A program made the position numbers and the translations under genes. A DNA stretch of 27,404 nucleotides from CAZVBV01 sp964513975. Lineage in GTDB: Bacteria > Patescibacteriota > Gracilibacteria > UBA4473. This document shows positions 1 through 6,352 of the stretch, one piece after another. The stretch is taken from assembly GCA_964513975.1 (NCBI GenBank), contig CAZEON010000008.1:1-27404 (forward strand). The letters run 5' to 3'. The first letter of the stretch is position 1. Each line of letters begins with the position of its first letter. The notes beneath the pieces were generated by a model that was not told the origin of the DNA, made no database searches, and saw only the letters and a program-made list of their open reading frames with translations.

Positions 1-38
1 CTATAATACTAAAAATACTTAGAAAAAAACCTCTCAAG

Positions 39-293
39 TTATCTTGAACCTAAAATAATATATTCTATCTCTCCGAGTTCCATGGCCAAGCCTATTATTT
101 TGTGTCCAAATAAAAGGATTGCAAAGGGCACTCCGGCTAAAACACCATAATATCCTTCTCGAGGATTTTTTTTGGTATTTTTTAAGAATGGATAAATTCT
201 GTCGGTAATTATTATTATCCAACAGATTGCAATCACGCCTGCGATTATTAATGGCAAAAGACTAAGATCCTGTAATAAAATTAAATGTTTCAT
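39..293 (-). CDS. Small membrane protein, first of three related tandem genes (most downstream)
   Basis: An 84-residue protein starting MKHLILLQDL. It has a hydrophobic helix at about residues 11-30, a basic loop rich in Lys and Arg at about 35-48, and a second hydrophobic helix at about 49-70, so a two-pass inner-membrane protein is likely. I recognise no family. It is the last of three minus-strand genes (467-757, 306-455, 39-293) whose proteins all begin MK-x-LI-x-L and whose gene junctions are similar, suggesting tandem duplication followed by divergence. No ribosome binding site is visible, as for most genes here. Real coding status is supported by the repeated architecture rather than by homology. 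Confidence 0.6.
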   Translation of the reverse strand: MKHLILLQDLSLLPLIIAGVIAICWIIIITDRIYPFLKNTKKNPREGYYGVLAGVPFAILLFGHKIIGLAMELGEIEYIILGSR

Positions 294-476
294 AATAATA
301 AGTTTTTATTTGATTTTAAATTTTTGTTTATCTCGCCTCCACAATGTTTTGTAGAGCCAAACGATGAAAATAATGAATGCGACAGCACTCAAGAACAGTA
401 AGAGCGAATTGTCCCAAAACCAATGGGGTTCGGATAATAAAATTAAAGTTTTCATAACATGAGTTTTTATTTGATT
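273..476. repeat. Repeated gene-junction sequence in the small membrane gene cluster
   Basis: The junction upstream of the 39-293 gene and the junction upstream of the 306-455 gene are alike. Both contain AGTTTTTATTTGATT exactly (301-315 and 462-476), and both have TAATAAAATTAAA just inside the following gene (about 273-285 and 435-447). Each copy therefore covers the 3' end of one gene, the spacer and the first codons of the next, which is the footprint expected of tandem duplication of a whole gene unit. Confidence 0.6.
306..455 (-). CDS. Small membrane protein, second of three tandem genes
   Basis: A 49-residue protein starting MKTLILLSEPHWFWDN, then one strong hydrophobic helix (about residues 17-36) and a Lys/Arg-rich tail ending KFKIK. 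The frame is open further upstream (to 500), but the start at 455 is preferred. It gives the same MK-x-LI-x-L opening as both neighbours, and the upstream extension would overlap the end of the preceding gene. The positive tail suggests the C-terminus is cytoplasmic. Function unknown; small single-pass proteins of this kind can be holin-like, toxin-like or subunits of larger complexes, but nothing here decides it. Confidence 0.55.
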   Translation of the reverse strand: MKTLILLSEPHWFWDNSLLLFLSAVAFIIFIVWLYKTLWRRDKQKFKIK

Positions 477-757
477 AACTTGATTTTTCCAAAAGCACAC
501 AGTGCCATTAAAGAGGCAACGATCACAAGGATTCCAGACAATAATAATATGGTTGTCCAGCTTGGGGTTTGATTATGAGAAATCAGAGTGTAGATTCCTA
601 TTAATAGGAAAACAATAACTGATTTGCTCCGAACGTATTTCTTAGAAATCTTCACGAAAAGTACGGTACAAAGGATTAAAATTCCAAAGTATATCCATCC
701 TAAAAACGGAGGAAGGGGGATCGACAGCAAAATAGATAAAATAATTAAAGGTTTCAT
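467..757 (-). CDS. Small multi-pass membrane protein, first of three tandem genes
   Basis: A 96-residue very hydrophobic protein starting MKPLIILSILLSIPLPPF. There are about three to four membrane segments (near residues 4-35, 45-60, 66-88) separated by a short basic loop (KISKKYVRSK). It is the promoter-proximal member of the minus-strand trio and ends KIKLIK, similar to the KFKIK end of the next gene. Only a few bases separate its stop (467) from the next start (455). No family recognised and no enzymatic motif seen. Confidence 0.6.
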   Translation of the reverse strand: MKPLIILSILLSIPLPPFLGWIYFGILILCTVLFVKISKKYVRSKSVIVFLLIGIYTLISHNQTPSWTTILLLSGILVIVASLMALCAFGKIKLIK

Positions 758-792
758 ATAAATTTATGTATTAGTTAGAATTCAGTTTATAA

Positions 793-865
793 AAGAGCAA
801 AAATCTACAGCTATTTAGAGAGAAGAGAATTGGCTTCACGAGGAAGCAATTCGAATCTTGCTCTT
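793..865. other. Nested inverted repeat between divergent genes
   Basis: An outer pair AAGAGCAA (793-800) / TTGCTCTT (858-865) encloses an inner stem GAATTGGCTTC (827-837) / GAAGCAATTC (843-852) with a 5-base loop and a single bulge. It lies between the minus-strand small membrane genes and the plus-strand SLH gene. No U-tract follows on either strand, so it is not an obvious terminator. It may be a regulatory or repeat-derived structure. Confidence 0.4.
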
Positions 866-909
866 GAATAGGTACATCTTTGATACAAGAAATCGATTAC
901 TTCGTCAAG

Positions 910-937
910 TTCCTTTTCTTCTCAAAATTCTTACAAT
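910..937 (+). promoter_or_regulatory. Possible promoter giving a leaderless SLH mRNA
   Basis: A -10-like TACAAT at 932-937 lies 7 bases before the ATG at 945, so transcription would begin at or next to that codon. The -35 region (around 910-915, TTCCTT) is poor, so this call rests on the -10 and on the same layout at three other genes here. Confidence 0.35.
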
Positions 938-944
938 GAATCAG

Positions 945-3356
945 ATGAAAAGAAACATACATATAAATATTGCACTGTGCTTGTTCGGGATTTTCTTCGC
1001 AAGCATGACTCATGCGGAGTTTGCCGACATCGACGTCACGCATCCAAATTTTCATGCAATTACTTCTCTCGAAGAAAATCATATCGTCAAAGGATACCCA
1101 AAAGGGGGTCAGCATTATTACAAACCGCTCAATTCAATCATTAGGGCAGAGGTTTTAAAGGTATTGATGTTGGCAGCAGATATTGAGATTGTTGATCCAG
1201 GGGCGGATTATTTTTCTGATGTGCCGAGTGATCAGTGGTATGCCCCGTTTGTGAATACGGCTGCGGATTTAGAAATTATACACGGGTTTGCGGATGGGGA
1301 TTTTCATCCTGCGGCACAAGTTTCGCGTGCAGAGTTTCTCAAGATGCTCGTCCTGAGTTTCGATGTTCCTGTAGACGAAGAACGAAGGGAGGAAAACTGG
1401 TATGACAGATTCTTTCGAGCGACAGGGAATCTTCGTATTCTCGACAACGTAAATGCCTCTCCGTATGAATCTATTTCGCGGGGAGAAGTGGCAGAACTTA
1501 TTTATCGTTCGCAAAAAGTTGCCGAATTCGACTTTCTTCAAAAATATGTCTATTCAGGAAAAGGGACAGCGAGTTATTATAATGAAGGATTTGCAGGGAA
1601 GAGTACGGCCAATGGAGAAATATATAATCCAATGGATCTCACCGCAGCACATAGAACATTGCCATTTGGAACATTTTTAAAAGTTTCCCATGGCAATAAC
1701 TTTGTGATTGTTCGGGTGAACGATCGAGGTCCGTATCATAAACAACGGATTATCGACCTTTCTCAAAAAGCATTTGAGCGATTGGCGCCTATTTCTCGAG
1801 GAGTGATTTCAGTGGAGTTTGAAGTGGTCAGTTCTCCGAGTGAAGAATCGGCACAAGTGCCTTCCTCATTACAAGAGCACTTTGTTACGGAATTAAAAAA
1901 CGAGACACTTCCTTCTGCGATTTCAGAGCAAGTGTCGGTGTTGAGAACTACAGGTGTGAAAAAAAAAAGAAAAACAGTTCCGGTATTCTCTGAAACAGTA
2001 GCGCATTTGTCTTCGGAGTTTTTTCCAAACGCAACTCTCAGACGGTCTATTCCGCAGGTTATTGTAGAGGGGACGGTTTTTCAAATGGCAGGAACAGCTA
2101 AACAGTCAGGATATAAAAAAGTGACAGTATTCCTTCAACGTGTCTCCGCAGAGGAGGGGATTACGGATGATCAAACTCATTTCTCAGGAACATTGTCTGG
2201 ACGGAATTTTTCTTTTCCGATGCATTTTCTCACGCCAGGACTATATCATATTGGACTTGTTTTTGATGATGAGAAGAAGTCGCGTGTTGAAGAAATAGAA
2301 GTAGCACCCCTTCCAAAGGAGCGAACATTTTCAGCATCCAATACTCGATTTTATTCGGATCTTGATGTGCGTGTGATTCCAGAGAGTCAAAAGATTCGAT
2401 TGTCGTGGAGTAGTTCGGGTGAGTTGCTCTCAAAGCTTGTGTTCACACAAGGAAGGAAAACAAAAGTACTTATCATTGAGGATGGAATAGATTCAGCTCT
2501 TCTCGATATTTCCTTTTTCAATACCTTTTCAGCAGGAGGTGTGTTGGGAATGGAACTTTTTCAAGCGCTTTCGAATAACGGAACCTTTGAACAACAAACG
2601 ACAAACTGGAAGTCAGTCACGACACAAACGTTTCAACTTGTAGAAGGATTTAAAGATACAGAAAGTGAGAAAATTTCAGTGTATGACTTTCCTCGTTTTC
2701 CAAAAACACTGGATTCAATCGTGCTTGAGGGAAAATTGCTTGCATCAGATGTGGAACTTCCAGATCATGCATTTGTCATGACACCATCCGGAACAGTGAA
2801 ACAAATCACTCTCGAAAAGAGAGGAATTGATGCGTTTCGTTTGCATATTCGACCAGAAGGATTTGGGACCCATGTGCTCGAATTGATATCAACACAAGGG
2901 GAGGTACTTTTCAATAGAGCCTTGTATGTTTCAGAAGAGTACGTTCTTCCTATTATCCCGTGGAAGACCGCAGAGGTTACAACACAATCGGTCTCAGGTA
3001 TTCGTTATTGGACAAATGAATTGAGAGCAAAGCACAATGCGAACCCAGTTTCAGCGGATTACAATCTCAATGTCTTTGCGCAAAAATATGCAGAACAAAT
3101 GGCATTGGAAAATTTTATATCTCATACGAGTCCTACGGGGATGACGCTTGAAATGAGACTAAGACGAGAAAACTTACAAGGAGATTATGGAGAAAATTTA
3201 AGTTTTGGAACAAATCTCTCCATTGCACTCACAGGACTTGGGAATTCATCTTCTCATCGCAGAAACATGCTTTTGCAAAAATGGAATCGAGTTGGAATTG
3301 GATTCACTAAAAATAGAAAAGGAGAGGTTTATGTGGTGCAGGTTTTTGGAAAATAA
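945..3356 (+). CDS. Exported SLH - RlpA-like - CAP domain cell-envelope protein
   Basis: An 803-residue protein. The start at 945 gives a clean signal peptide (MKR..., hydrophobic core, Ala-rich end cleaved near residue 24); ATG 936 is the alternative. After it come three S-layer-homology repeats (about 26-190; motifs such as FADIDVTHPNFHAI, YFSDVPSDQWYAPFV and SRAEFLKMLVL), which in this family bind secondary cell-wall polymer. A double-psi barrel of the RlpA/expansin type follows at about 203-296, with GKGTASYY, RVNDRGPY and RIIDLS; the aspartates near 260 and 271 match the lytic transglycosylase site. A long linker with beta-rich segments (300-680) leads to a CAP/SCP domain (about 685-803) keeping SHTSP, GEN and SSHRRNMLL with its His and Glu residues. 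The inferred role is an S-layer-anchored peptidoglycan-active or surface protein. This three-domain order is unusual. The promoter of the next gene follows immediately. Confidence 0.9.
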   Translation: MKRNIHINIALCLFGIFFASMTHAEFADIDVTHPNFHAITSLEENHIVKGYPKGGQHYYKPLNSIIRAEVLKVLMLAADIEIVDPGADYFSDVPSDQWYAPFVNTAADLEIIHGFADGDFHPAAQVSRAEFLKMLVLSFDVPVDEERREENWYDRFFRATGNLRILDNVNASPYESISRGEVAELIYRSQKVAEFDFLQKYVYSGKGTASYYNEGFAGKSTANGEIYNPMDLTAAHRTLPFGTFLKVSHGNNFVIVRVNDRGPYHKQRIIDLSQKAFERLAPISRGVISVEFEVVSSPSEESAQVPSSLQEHFVTELKNETLPSAISEQVSVLRTTGVKKKRKTVPVFSETVAHLSSEFFPNATLRRSIPQVIVEGTVFQMAGTAKQSGYKKVTVFLQRVSAEEGITDDQTHFSGTLSGRNFSFPMHFLTPGLYHIGLVFDDEKKSRVEEIEVAPLPKERTFSASNTRFYSDLDVRVIPESQKIRLSWSSSGELLSKLVFTQGRKTKVLIIEDGIDSALLDISFFNTFSAGGVLGMELFQALSNNGTFEQQTTNWKSVTTQTFQLVEGFKDTESEKISVYDFPRFPKTLDSIVLEGKLLASDVELPDHAFVMTPSGTVKQITLEKRGIDAFRLHIRPEGFGTHVLELISTQGEVLFNRALYVSEEYVLPIIPWKTAEVTTQSVSGIRYWTNELRAKHNANPVSADYNLNVFAQKYAEQMALENFISHTSPTGMTLEMRLRRENLQGDYGENLSFGTNLSIALTGLGNSSSHRRNMLLQKWNRVGIGFTKNRKGEVYVVQVFGK

Positions 3357-3372
3357 AAAAGGCGAAATTTTC

Positions 3373-3402
3373 TTGAACTTTTATGACTCTCAATGATATA
3401 AT
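3373..3402 (+). promoter_or_regulatory. Sigma-70-type promoter, leaderless start of the FnIII gene
   Basis: TTGAAC (3373-3378), an 18-base spacer and a perfect TATAAT (3397-3402). The expected transcription start is about 3409-3411, and the ATG is at 3411, so the mRNA would have no 5' leader. Confidence 0.75.
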
Positions 3403-3410
3403 CTTATAAA

Positions 3411-4634
3411 ATGAAAAAACAATCCAAATTGGTTTCAGCGTTTGCATTTTTAGCTCTTCTATCACAAGTGTTTGTGGGATTAGCTTTTGCACAGGAATTT
3501 CCACAAGCACCAAACGAAGTACAAAACGTTGTGGCTATTGAGGGGAATGGACAAGTAATACTTACCTGGGACGAAGCGACAGATCCTGACGGAGTGGTGA
3601 ATGAGTACAAGGTATATTTTGGAACAAACACAGTAACAACAGCGGAAGCGACCTATGATGATGAAATGCTTGTTGGGAAGGTGCTCACATACATCGTAAC
3701 AGGACTCACGAATGACACACAATACTTTTTTGCGGTTACGGCCGTTGATGATGAACAGACAGAATCAGACACATATTCGGTAGAAGTATCAGCAACACCA
3801 ACAGATCCTGAGGCGATTGAGCCACCACCAGCAGCGCCACCAATAGAAACAATCAAAGTGTTGAGTGTGAAACAAAACGAAGATAATGAAATTCAACTTG
3901 AATTCTCGAAAGATGTTTTTTTCACAGGTATTCCTCTTTCTGCACTTATTGTTAAAAATAAGGAAACAGCAGTTGAGATGAATGTTCAGGAAGTACAAGT
4001 GAAGGAGAAAACAGTAATCTTAATTATGGTGGATGATTTTACATCAGAACAGCCTTATCAAATTATTGCTACAACACAAGTTGAGGACAAAGATGGAAAT
4101 AGTGTTGAAGCGGGTGTTATGGATCGAATAGAATTTGTAGCAAATCGAGTTGCAGCAACTCCATCAGACAACACATCACCACCTGAAGACCCAAAAGCAC
4201 CAGAAGATATAACACTACCCAAAGAACCAGAGGGAGATTCATTAGAACTAACAATCGTTGCAGATGCTCGAAATCTCTTACTCGATACATCGTTATTAAA
4301 AGCAGAACAATTGATCCTTCTCGAATGGGAGGTTGCAGAAATGTCAAATATTGCTGATCAAGTCATCTTTACGCGACGAGGGCTTGAAGATTGGGATAGC
4401 GGATATTCCATCGGAATAGATATTTCCGAACTTGAATTGGAAGTGGATATGGACGAAAACTACGAAGTGATGCTCTTGACTATTGATAGAGAAGGAAATG
4501 AGTCAGAGGGTGTTACGCTCTCGTTTTCTACGAGTTTGTCATCAACAGGACCGGGAACAATTGGGACGGTTGTCGCGCTTATGGTTATCTTTATGATTGG
4601 GTTGATCTTCTTTAAGAAGCAACAGACTTGCTAG
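3411..4634 (+). CDS. Exported fibronectin-III / Ig-like protein with C-terminal membrane anchor
   Basis: A 407-residue protein with an N-terminal signal peptide (MKKQSK..., cleavage near 27 after LAFA). A fibronectin type III domain (about 36-132) carries VILTWDEA, YKVYFG and YFFAVTAVD. A second beta domain (about 146-248) resembles the SbsA Ig-like/Big_5 family (IQLEFSKDV, YQIIATTQVEDKDGN). A Pro/Glu linker (250-275) and another FnIII-like beta region (278-375) follow. The end is a tripartite sorting-like tail: STGPGTIG, a hydrophobic helix (about 381-399) and FKKQQTC. Such tails suggest attachment to the outer face of the membrane or recognition by a processing enzyme, but I see no canonical LPxTG. 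It is an adhesin or structural surface protein by inference. It sits just before the pseudouridine synthase gene (7-base gap), so the two may be cotranscribed. Confidence 0.85.
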   Translation: MKKQSKLVSAFAFLALLSQVFVGLAFAQEFPQAPNEVQNVVAIEGNGQVILTWDEATDPDGVVNEYKVYFGTNTVTTAEATYDDEMLVGKVLTYIVTGLTNDTQYFFAVTAVDDEQTESDTYSVEVSATPTDPEAIEPPPAAPPIETIKVLSVKQNEDNEIQLEFSKDVFFTGIPLSALIVKNKETAVEMNVQEVQVKEKTVILIMVDDFTSEQPYQIIATTQVEDKDGNSVEAGVMDRIEFVANRVAATPSDNTSPPEDPKAPEDITLPKEPEGDSLELTIVADARNLLLDTSLLKAEQLILLEWEVAEMSNIADQVIFTRRGLEDWDSGYSIGIDISELELEVDMDENYEVMLLTIDREGNESEGVTLSFSTSLSSTGPGTIGTVVALMVIFMIGLIFFKKQQTC

Positions 4635-4641
4635 AAATTTT

Positions 4642-5373
4642 ATGAAAAAAATAACGGAACCTGTGCGCCTGCAGAAATTTTTGTCAGGTCAGGGGATTTG
4701 CTCACGGAGAGAGGCGGAAGACTTTATTGCAAAAGGAAAAGTTTTGGTAAATGGAAACCCAGCCACACTTGGAGATAAGGTTATAGGGGAGGAGAAAATT
4801 GTTTTTAATGGTGTAACGATAAAGGTGCGAACGAATATTCAATCTATCGTGTTGGCGTGGCATAAACCGGTTCATACTGAGGTAACGTTTCATAATGAAC
4901 ATGGAGGGAAGACCCTCAATGATTTTGATTTTGGAGCGGAAAGAGTCGTTCCGATTGGACGTTTGGACAAAGATTCTCACGGACTGCTTCTTCTCACGAA
5001 CGATGGAGACTTAGCAAATAAGATTGCTCATCCGTCCTATTCGCATGAAAAAGAATACGTGGTGGCAATTGATACACCCGTTACGCCGGCCATCATAGAA
5101 CGGCTCTCATCAGGGAAACTAGAAGTAAATGGTAAACGAGTGCAACCGTGTGAAGTGGAGCAAATAAAAGAGAAAGTGTTTCGGATTATTCTCAAAGAGG
5201 GGAAAAATCGACAGATTCGACGGATGTGTGAAGCCTGTGATTTAAAGGTAAAAGAACTCGTTCGAGTGCGAGTGAATAATATTTGGCTCAACGAATTGCC
5301 AGTAGGGAAGTGGAGGAAGTTGAATTCGGCAGAGATTGCTCAGTTGCAAAAAAAAATAGTCATTCCCGCTTGA
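4642..5373 (+). CDS. rluB: Pseudouridine synthase, RsuA/RluB/RluF family
   Basis: A 243-residue, full-length member of the family that isomerises uridine to pseudouridine in ribosomal RNA. An S4 RNA-binding domain is at about 8-60 (RLQKFLSGQGICSRREAE and VLVNG). The catalytic domain follows with GRLDKDSHGLLLLTNDG, where Asp109 is the expected nucleophile, and the C-terminal motif GKNRQIRRMCEA typical of RsuA/RluB/RluF. The exact target (23S U2605-type, U2604-type or 16S U516-type) cannot be set from sequence alone; the symbol is a best guess. Oddly, the last residues (VIPA) and the TGA stop lie inside a dispersed hairpin repeat (5359-5381), so the original C-terminus may have been replaced. 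No Shine-Dalgarno precedes the ATG. Confidence 0.88.
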   Translation: MKKITEPVRLQKFLSGQGICSRREAEDFIAKGKVLVNGNPATLGDKVIGEEKIVFNGVTIKVRTNIQSIVLAWHKPVHTEVTFHNEHGGKTLNDFDFGAERVVPIGRLDKDSHGLLLLTNDGDLANKIAHPSYSHEKEYVVAIDTPVTPAIIERLSSGKLEVNGKRVQPCEVEQIKEKVFRIILKEGKNRQIRRMCEACDLKVKELVRVRVNNIWLNELPVGKWRKLNSAEIAQLQKKIVIPA

Positions 5374-5381
5374 CGGGAATC
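5359..5381. repeat. Dispersed hairpin repeat overlapping the 3' end of rluB
   Basis: Read on the minus strand it is GATTCCCGTCAAGCGGGAATGAC split as stem ATTCCCG, loop TCAAG, stem CGGGAAT. It supplies the last codons and the TGA stop of rluB. Sister copies at 5474-5496 and 9630-9652 have the same ends and loop but different, still perfectly paired, stems. Confidence 0.85.
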
Positions 5382-5473
5382 GGATAAGGATTTTGAAAAA
5401 TTGTTGAAGCGTTAGCGTGAAAGACTTGTGTGGGTAATTCGTTTCACTTGGGATATTAGATATTAATTCAAGC

Positions 5474-5496
5474 GATTCTGGTCAAGCCAGAATGAC
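5474..5496. repeat. Dispersed hairpin repeat
   Basis: Stem ATTCTGG, loop TCAAG, stem CCAGAAT, framed by G and GAC. It lies between rluB and yebC with no coding role. Compared with the copies at 5359 and 9630 the stem bases have changed on both sides so pairing is kept. Confidence 0.85.
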
Positions 5497-5512
5497 GGGG
5501 GTGAAATTTCTT

Positions 5513-5541
5513 TTTACATTTTACCTTTTCCATTTTATATT
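5513..5541 (+). promoter_or_regulatory. Promoter of yebC, leaderless layout
   Basis: TTTACA (5513-5518), a 17-base spacer and TATATT (5536-5541). Six bases separate the -10 from the ATG at 5548, so transcription is expected to start on the start codon. Confidence 0.65.
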
Positions 5542-5547
5542 ATTGCC

Positions 5548-6285
5548 ATGTCCGGACACAGTAAATGGAATTCGATTAAACATAAGAAAGCACTGACCGA
5601 TGCAAAACGCGGGAAGGTTTTGACCAAGCACGCAAAGATCCTTTTTGTCGTAGGACGAAACGATCCAAGTCCAGAAACAAATGCATCACTGAGAACTGCC
5701 ATCGTAAATGCAAAAGCGGATAATGTGCCGAATGATAATATCGATCGAATTCTTAAAAAGCTCGTTGGAGCGGATAAAAACGCATCCCAGTTTGTCGATC
5801 AAGTATACGAAGGATTTGGACCCGATGGAATTGCGATTCTCGTTACAGCCCTCACAGACAATCAAAATAGAACTCTTCCGGAGGTAAAAACAGCCTTTGC
5901 AAAGAACGGAGGAAACCTCGGGAGTTCTGGAACGGTGAATTTCTTATTTGATCATGTGGGTGTTATCGAAGTAAAGAATGGAGAAAAATCGGAAGATGAA
6001 TTGTTTGAGTTTGCCATTGAGGCGGGAGCAGATGATTTTTCTTTTAATGAGGACGAGTCAGAGATCCTCACGCAGTTTACAACACTCACAAAGGTGCGCG
6101 ATGCGCTTACTCATCAGGGGATTGAGATCGTAAAATCAGAACCTCAATATCGTGCAAAAGACCCAAAAATAATCGATACACAAGAAGATCTGGATCGTAT
6201 TGAAAAGTTTATATCTGCTGTTGAAGAAGTGGAGGATGTGGATGAAGTTTTTGCAGCGTTTGATGTGGCTGATAATTTGCTTTAA
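5548..6285 (+). CDS. yebC: YebC/PmpR family protein (TACO1-like)
   Basis: A 245-residue protein, the usual length for the family. It opens with the signature MSGHSKWNSIKHKKALTDAK, then has the conserved DNxPNDNIDRIL-type segment (about 58-70), YEGFGPDGIAILV (about 89-101) and GGNLGSSGTVNFLFD (about 128-142). Family members are known either as DNA-binding regulators or, more recently for YebC-type proteins and mitochondrial TACO1, as ribosome-associated factors easing translation of difficult motifs such as polyproline. The sequence does not decide between the two. It has its own promoter and stands alone; ruvC, often next to it in other bacteria, is not present. Confidence 0.95.
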   Translation: MSGHSKWNSIKHKKALTDAKRGKVLTKHAKILFVVGRNDPSPETNASLRTAIVNAKADNVPNDNIDRILKKLVGADKNASQFVDQVYEGFGPDGIAILVTALTDNQNRTLPEVKTAFAKNGGNLGSSGTVNFLFDHVGVIEVKNGEKSEDELFEFAIEAGADDFSFNEDESEILTQFTTLTKVRDALTHQGIEIVKSEPQYRAKDPKIIDTQEDLDRIEKFISAVEEVEDVDEVFAAFDVADNLL

Positions 6286-6300
6286 ACAAGGGCAGAACGC

Positions 6301-6329
6301 TTGATTTTGAGGCTTATTTGTGGTATAAT
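6301..6329 (+). promoter_or_regulatory. Promoter of the 564-residue unknown gene
   Basis: TTGATT (6301-6306), a 17-base spacer and TATAAT (6324-6329) preceded by TGG, an extended -10. The start would be near 6336, giving a leader of about 17 bases to the ATG at 6353. Confidence 0.7.
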
Positions 6330-6352
6330 TAGGAGAAGTAGTCACTTTTTTT

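Noticed and set aside
858..944. Upstream TTG start for the SLH protein
   Set aside because: The added residues would bury the signal peptide; a -10-like TACAAT lies just before the ATG at 945.
5371..5373. UGA recoded as glycine (Gracilibacteria code)
   Set aside because: rluB and recX end at TGA where family lengths end, and no frame needs to read through TGA.
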